From JBJXFK01 sp046155505 (lineage in GTDB: Bacteria > Planctomycetota > Phycisphaerae > UBA1845 > Fen-1342): a stretch of 7,332 nt of DNA. The stretch lies in assembly GCA_046155505.1 (NCBI GenBank), contig JBJXFK010000246.1, positions 1-7,332 on the forward strand. Direction: 5' to 3'. The position numbers and the translations under genes are program-made. Positions within the stretch are counted from its first letter, which is position 1. Each line of letters opens with the position of its first letter. The notes under the pieces are model-generated. The model did no database searches, had not been told where the DNA came from, and saw only the letters and a program-made list of their open reading frames with translations. This document shows positions 5,804 through 7,332 of this stretch, piece after piece.

Positions 5804-7117
5804 ATGCTGAAAAGTGCGACGCGACGGTTGGTGAGCATTTTGCAGGACGCGGGCATGTTGCCGGGCAGTCAGCAGGGCGAGCTGCCGCCGCCGGGCGGGA
5901 GCGGCGGGCGCGAGGTGCGGTCGTGGGCCGAGGATGGGTATCGACTGCATCCGACGGTGGGACTGACGCCGAGCCGAATGTTGTCGATCTTGCACGCGGC
6001 GTCGGCAGGCAGTCCGCAGATGTTGTTCGAGCTCTATGGCGAAATGTTGCAGAAGTGGCCGCGGCTGGCGGCGGTGGAGCAGACGCGGCGGCTGGCGCTG
6101 ACCGGGCTGGACTGGGAGGTGATGCCGGCCGACGGGCGCGGCTTCAGCGAACGCGACCGGAACGCGGCGCAGCAGGCGGCGGACTATTGCAACGAATTGC
6201 TCGGGCATCTCGACTCATTTCGCGATGTGATCGATCACCTGGCAGCGGCGATCGGGCATGGCATTTCGGCGGCGGAAATCGTGTGGGAGAGCGGGCGGCT
6301 GGTTGATCTCGTGCCGGTGCCGATGTCGCGATTGACGGGCGACGTGCATGACCCGTGGCGGGTGCGCGTACGGACGGCGGAGTCGCCGAACGAGGGCGTG
6401 GCGATCGAGCGCGATGCGCAGAAGTGGGTCGTGCATCAGCCGCGATCGCTGCCGGCCAAGCCGTTTGACGGCGGGCTGCTGCGGGCGACGGCGATGCTGT
6501 ACCTGGCGCAGAATTTGAGTTTCAAGGACTGGCTGGTGTATTCGCAGGTGGTCGGCATGCCGATGCGCATCGCGCAATTCGAGCCGGGCACGCCGGAAGC
6601 GGACAAAGCGGCGCTGCTCAAGATGCTGGAGCGATTGGGCACAGACGCGGCGGCGGTGCTGAGCAAGACGGTCGAGCTCAAGTTTGTCGAAGCGAGCGAC
6701 GGAGCGCACAAGCCGTATCAGCCGTTGCAGGAATACTGCAATAACGAGGTCACGATCCTGTGGCTGGGGCAGCATCTGACGACGGATATCAAGTCGGGCG
6801 GGTCGCGGGCGGCGGCGGATGTGCATGACCGCGTGCGTGAGGATTTGCTGGTTGATGACATCAAGCAGGAAAGCGAGACGCTGCGGCGGGATTTGCTGCG
6901 GCCGATGGTGCGGGCGCGGTTTGGCGATGACGTGCCGACGCCGTTCTTTCATCGGCCGCTGATTCAGTCTGTGGATACAAAGGTGCTGGCGGACACGCTG
7001 GCGGTGGCGGTTCGCGAGTTGGGCTTGCAGGTGCCGACGGAGTGGGTGCATCGATCACTGGGGATTCCGCAGCCGCGCGACGGCGAGCCGGTGCTGGAAG
7101 GCAGGGCGGCGCGATGA
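5804..7117 (+). CDS. Mu gp29-like phage portal protein (DUF935 family)
   Basis: Portal proteins form the ring at one vertex of a phage capsid through which DNA is packaged and leaves, and to which tail connector proteins attach. This 437-residue protein shows the DUF935 pattern: LTPSRMLSILHAASAGSP (54-71), then ELYGEMLQKWPRLAAVEQTRRLALTG from about 76, LDWEV (102-106), RVRTAESPNEGVAI-like beta region near 188-201, KPFDGGLLRATAMLYLAQNLSFKDW around 219-243, VGMPMRIAQFEPG (250-262), and the late block GQHLTTDIK-GGSRAAADVHDRVREDLL (322-349). It is somewhat shorter than Mu gp29, which is about 510 residues from memory; the family core looks complete. Start: ATG5804 has a G-rich ribosome-binding stretch (GGGGGGA, 5791-5797) six bases upstream; ATG5783 would add seven residues but has none. 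Its stop overlaps the next start (ATGA, 7114-7117), suggesting translational coupling. No large terminase gene precedes it, which is unusual for a Mu-type head module. Confidence 0.9.
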   Translation: MLKSATRRLVSILQDAGMLPGSQQGELPPPGGSGGREVRSWAEDGYRLHPTVGLTPSRMLSILHAASAGSPQMLFELYGEMLQKWPRLAAVEQTRRLALTGLDWEVMPADGRGFSERDRNAAQQAADYCNELLGHLDSFRDVIDHLAAAIGHGISAAEIVWESGRLVDLVPVPMSRLTGDVHDPWRVRVRTAESPNEGVAIERDAQKWVVHQPRSLPAKPFDGGLLRATAMLYLAQNLSFKDWLVYSQVVGMPMRIAQFEPGTPEADKAALLKMLERLGTDAAAVLSKTVELKFVEASDGAHKPYQPLQEYCNNEVTILWLGQHLTTDIKSGGSRAAADVHDRVREDLLVDDIKQESETLRRDLLRPMVRARFGDDVPTPFFHRPLIQSVDTKVLADTLAVAVRELGLQVPTEWVHRSLGIPQPRDGEPVLEGRAAR

Positions 7118-7210
7118 GTACGACGGGGCTGTCGATTCGAGCGGCGTCAGCGAGCGATCTGGGGCCGCTGAGCTTTTTCTTTGATACGGCGTTGCGGCGG
7201 GATTACTTCA
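7114..7210 (+). pseudogene. GNAT-like N-acetyltransferase, 5' fragment interrupted by IS66
   Basis: The frame starts with ATG inside the portal stop (ATGA). It encodes MSTTGLSIRA at the N-terminus, then ASDLGPLSFFFDTALRRDYF, before the sequence turns into an insertion-sequence end at 7211. 'LSIR.A...DLGPL' is the typical beta1-alpha1 opening of GNAT acetyltransferases, which transfer an acetyl group from acetyl-CoA to an amine; the acetyl-CoA loop would lie beyond the break. Only 32 codons survive here. The frame stays open into the insertion sequence to the window end, but that part is not GNAT-like. Family assignment rests on a short stretch and is moderate. The rest of the gene should lie beyond the right end of the insertion. 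Confidence 0.6.
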
Positions 7211-7262
7211 GTAAGCGTCCGGTGAACCCCGTCTATTATCCGGCGTGCGGCGTGGCGATGAT

Positions 7263-7282
7263 GCCTCCATCGAAACGGAGGC
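7263..7282 (+). promoter_or_regulatory. Hairpin covering the tnpA Shine-Dalgarno
   Basis: GCCTCC (7263-7268) and GGAGGC (7277-7282) form a 6-bp all-GC-rich stem with loop ATCGAAAC. The 3' arm contains the whole GGAGG ribosome-binding site (7277-7281), five bases before the tnpA ATG. Folding would hide the site on transcripts that include both arms. A TATTAT box at 7234-7239 might be a -10 element starting close to the hairpin, in which case both arms would still be transcribed; this is weak. Confidence 0.5.
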
Positions 7283-7286
7283 CGTC

Positions 7287-7332
7287 ATGGCACGCAGTTC
7301 GCGGCGGGATTCAAACAAAGAATCGTTCTGGC
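7287..7332 (+). CDS. tnpA: IS66 TnpA-like accessory protein, N-terminal fragment cut by window end
   Basis: Fifteen codons are visible: MARSSRRDSNKESFW. 'D..KE.FW' near the N-terminus is how many IS66-family TnpA-like accessory proteins begin; these go on to a helix-turn-helix of the 'SGLS.R.FC..HGLSE..F..WRR' kind. TnpA is required with TnpB for efficient IS66 transposition, with TnpC as the DDE transposase. A perfect GGAGG lies five bases upstream, and the gene sits 76 bp inside the terminal repeat, as expected. The call depends on position plus a very short motif, so it is good but not certain. Everything after Trp15 is outside the window. Confidence 0.68.
   Translation, partial: MARSSRRDSNKESFW

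Larger units (their letters stand above)
7211..7332 (+). mobile_element. IS66-family insertion sequence, left end (continues past window)
   Basis: The left terminal repeat begins GTAAGCGTCCGGTGAACCC at 7211; GTAA starts with this kind of G-rich continuation are characteristic of IS66 ends. A short leader follows, then the first transposition gene at 7287 in the order and strand expected for IS66 (tnpA, tnpB, tnpC). IS66 elements make 8-bp target duplications, so TTACTTCA (7203-7210) is the predicted target copy. The right end and the second target copy are outside the window, so completeness is unknown. Confidence 0.78.

Noticed and set aside
6215..7051. Minus-strand open frame opposite the portal gene
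   Set aside because: It is an Arg/His/Gln-rich mirror frame of a recognisable DUF935 gene.

Overview
The window is GC-rich bacterial DNA, most likely from an uncultured member of the Planctomycetota or a similar environmental phylum. That placement is an inference from the mix seen here: a divergent DXS beside a polyprenyl synthetase, a stand-alone PhyH dioxygenase, an IS66-type element, GGGCT-GGA-AGCCC hairpin repeats and short tandem repeats confined to the gaps between genes. No single gene proves it.

Layout. Positions 1-292 are the 3' three quarters of a tmRNA (ssrA) whose 5' end lies before the window. Positions 293-821 hold no gene that I can support. A phytanoyl-CoA dioxygenase family gene lies on the minus strand (822-1646). 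A 337-bp gap with a degenerate tandem repeat separates it from two plus-strand isoprenoid genes: an IspA-type polyprenyl diphosphate synthase (1984-2940) and a DXS-type 1-deoxyxylulose-5-phosphate synthase (3012-4952). These two are 71 bp apart and probably form one transcript, ending at an intrinsic terminator near 5024-5051. DXS makes the first committed intermediate of the MEP pathway, and the prenyl synthase uses that pathway's C5 end products, so the pair covers the entry to and the first chain elongation after the pathway.

Positions 4957-5496 are a repeat-dense, gene-free region: an 8-nt short tandem repeat, the terminator, an imperfect 164-178 bp tandem duplication with a third partial copy, a 7-nt tandem repeat inside it, and two GGGCT-GGA-AGCCC hairpins.

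Positions 5804-7117 encode a Mu gp29-like (DUF935) phage portal protein with no terminase gene next to it in the window. It overlaps by ATGA the start of a small GNAT-like gene. That gene is cut after 32 codons by the left end of an IS66-family insertion sequence (terminal repeat from 7211, first transposition gene from 7287, running off the window). The right part therefore looks like a phage-derived segment, perhaps a prophage remnant, later hit by a transposon.

I found no clear new multi-gene system. The best leads are the DXS with altered conserved motifs, the tmRNA without a recognisable degradation tag, the isolated portal gene broken downstream by IS66, the tnpA ribosome-binding site buried in a hairpin, and the layered intergenic repeats.
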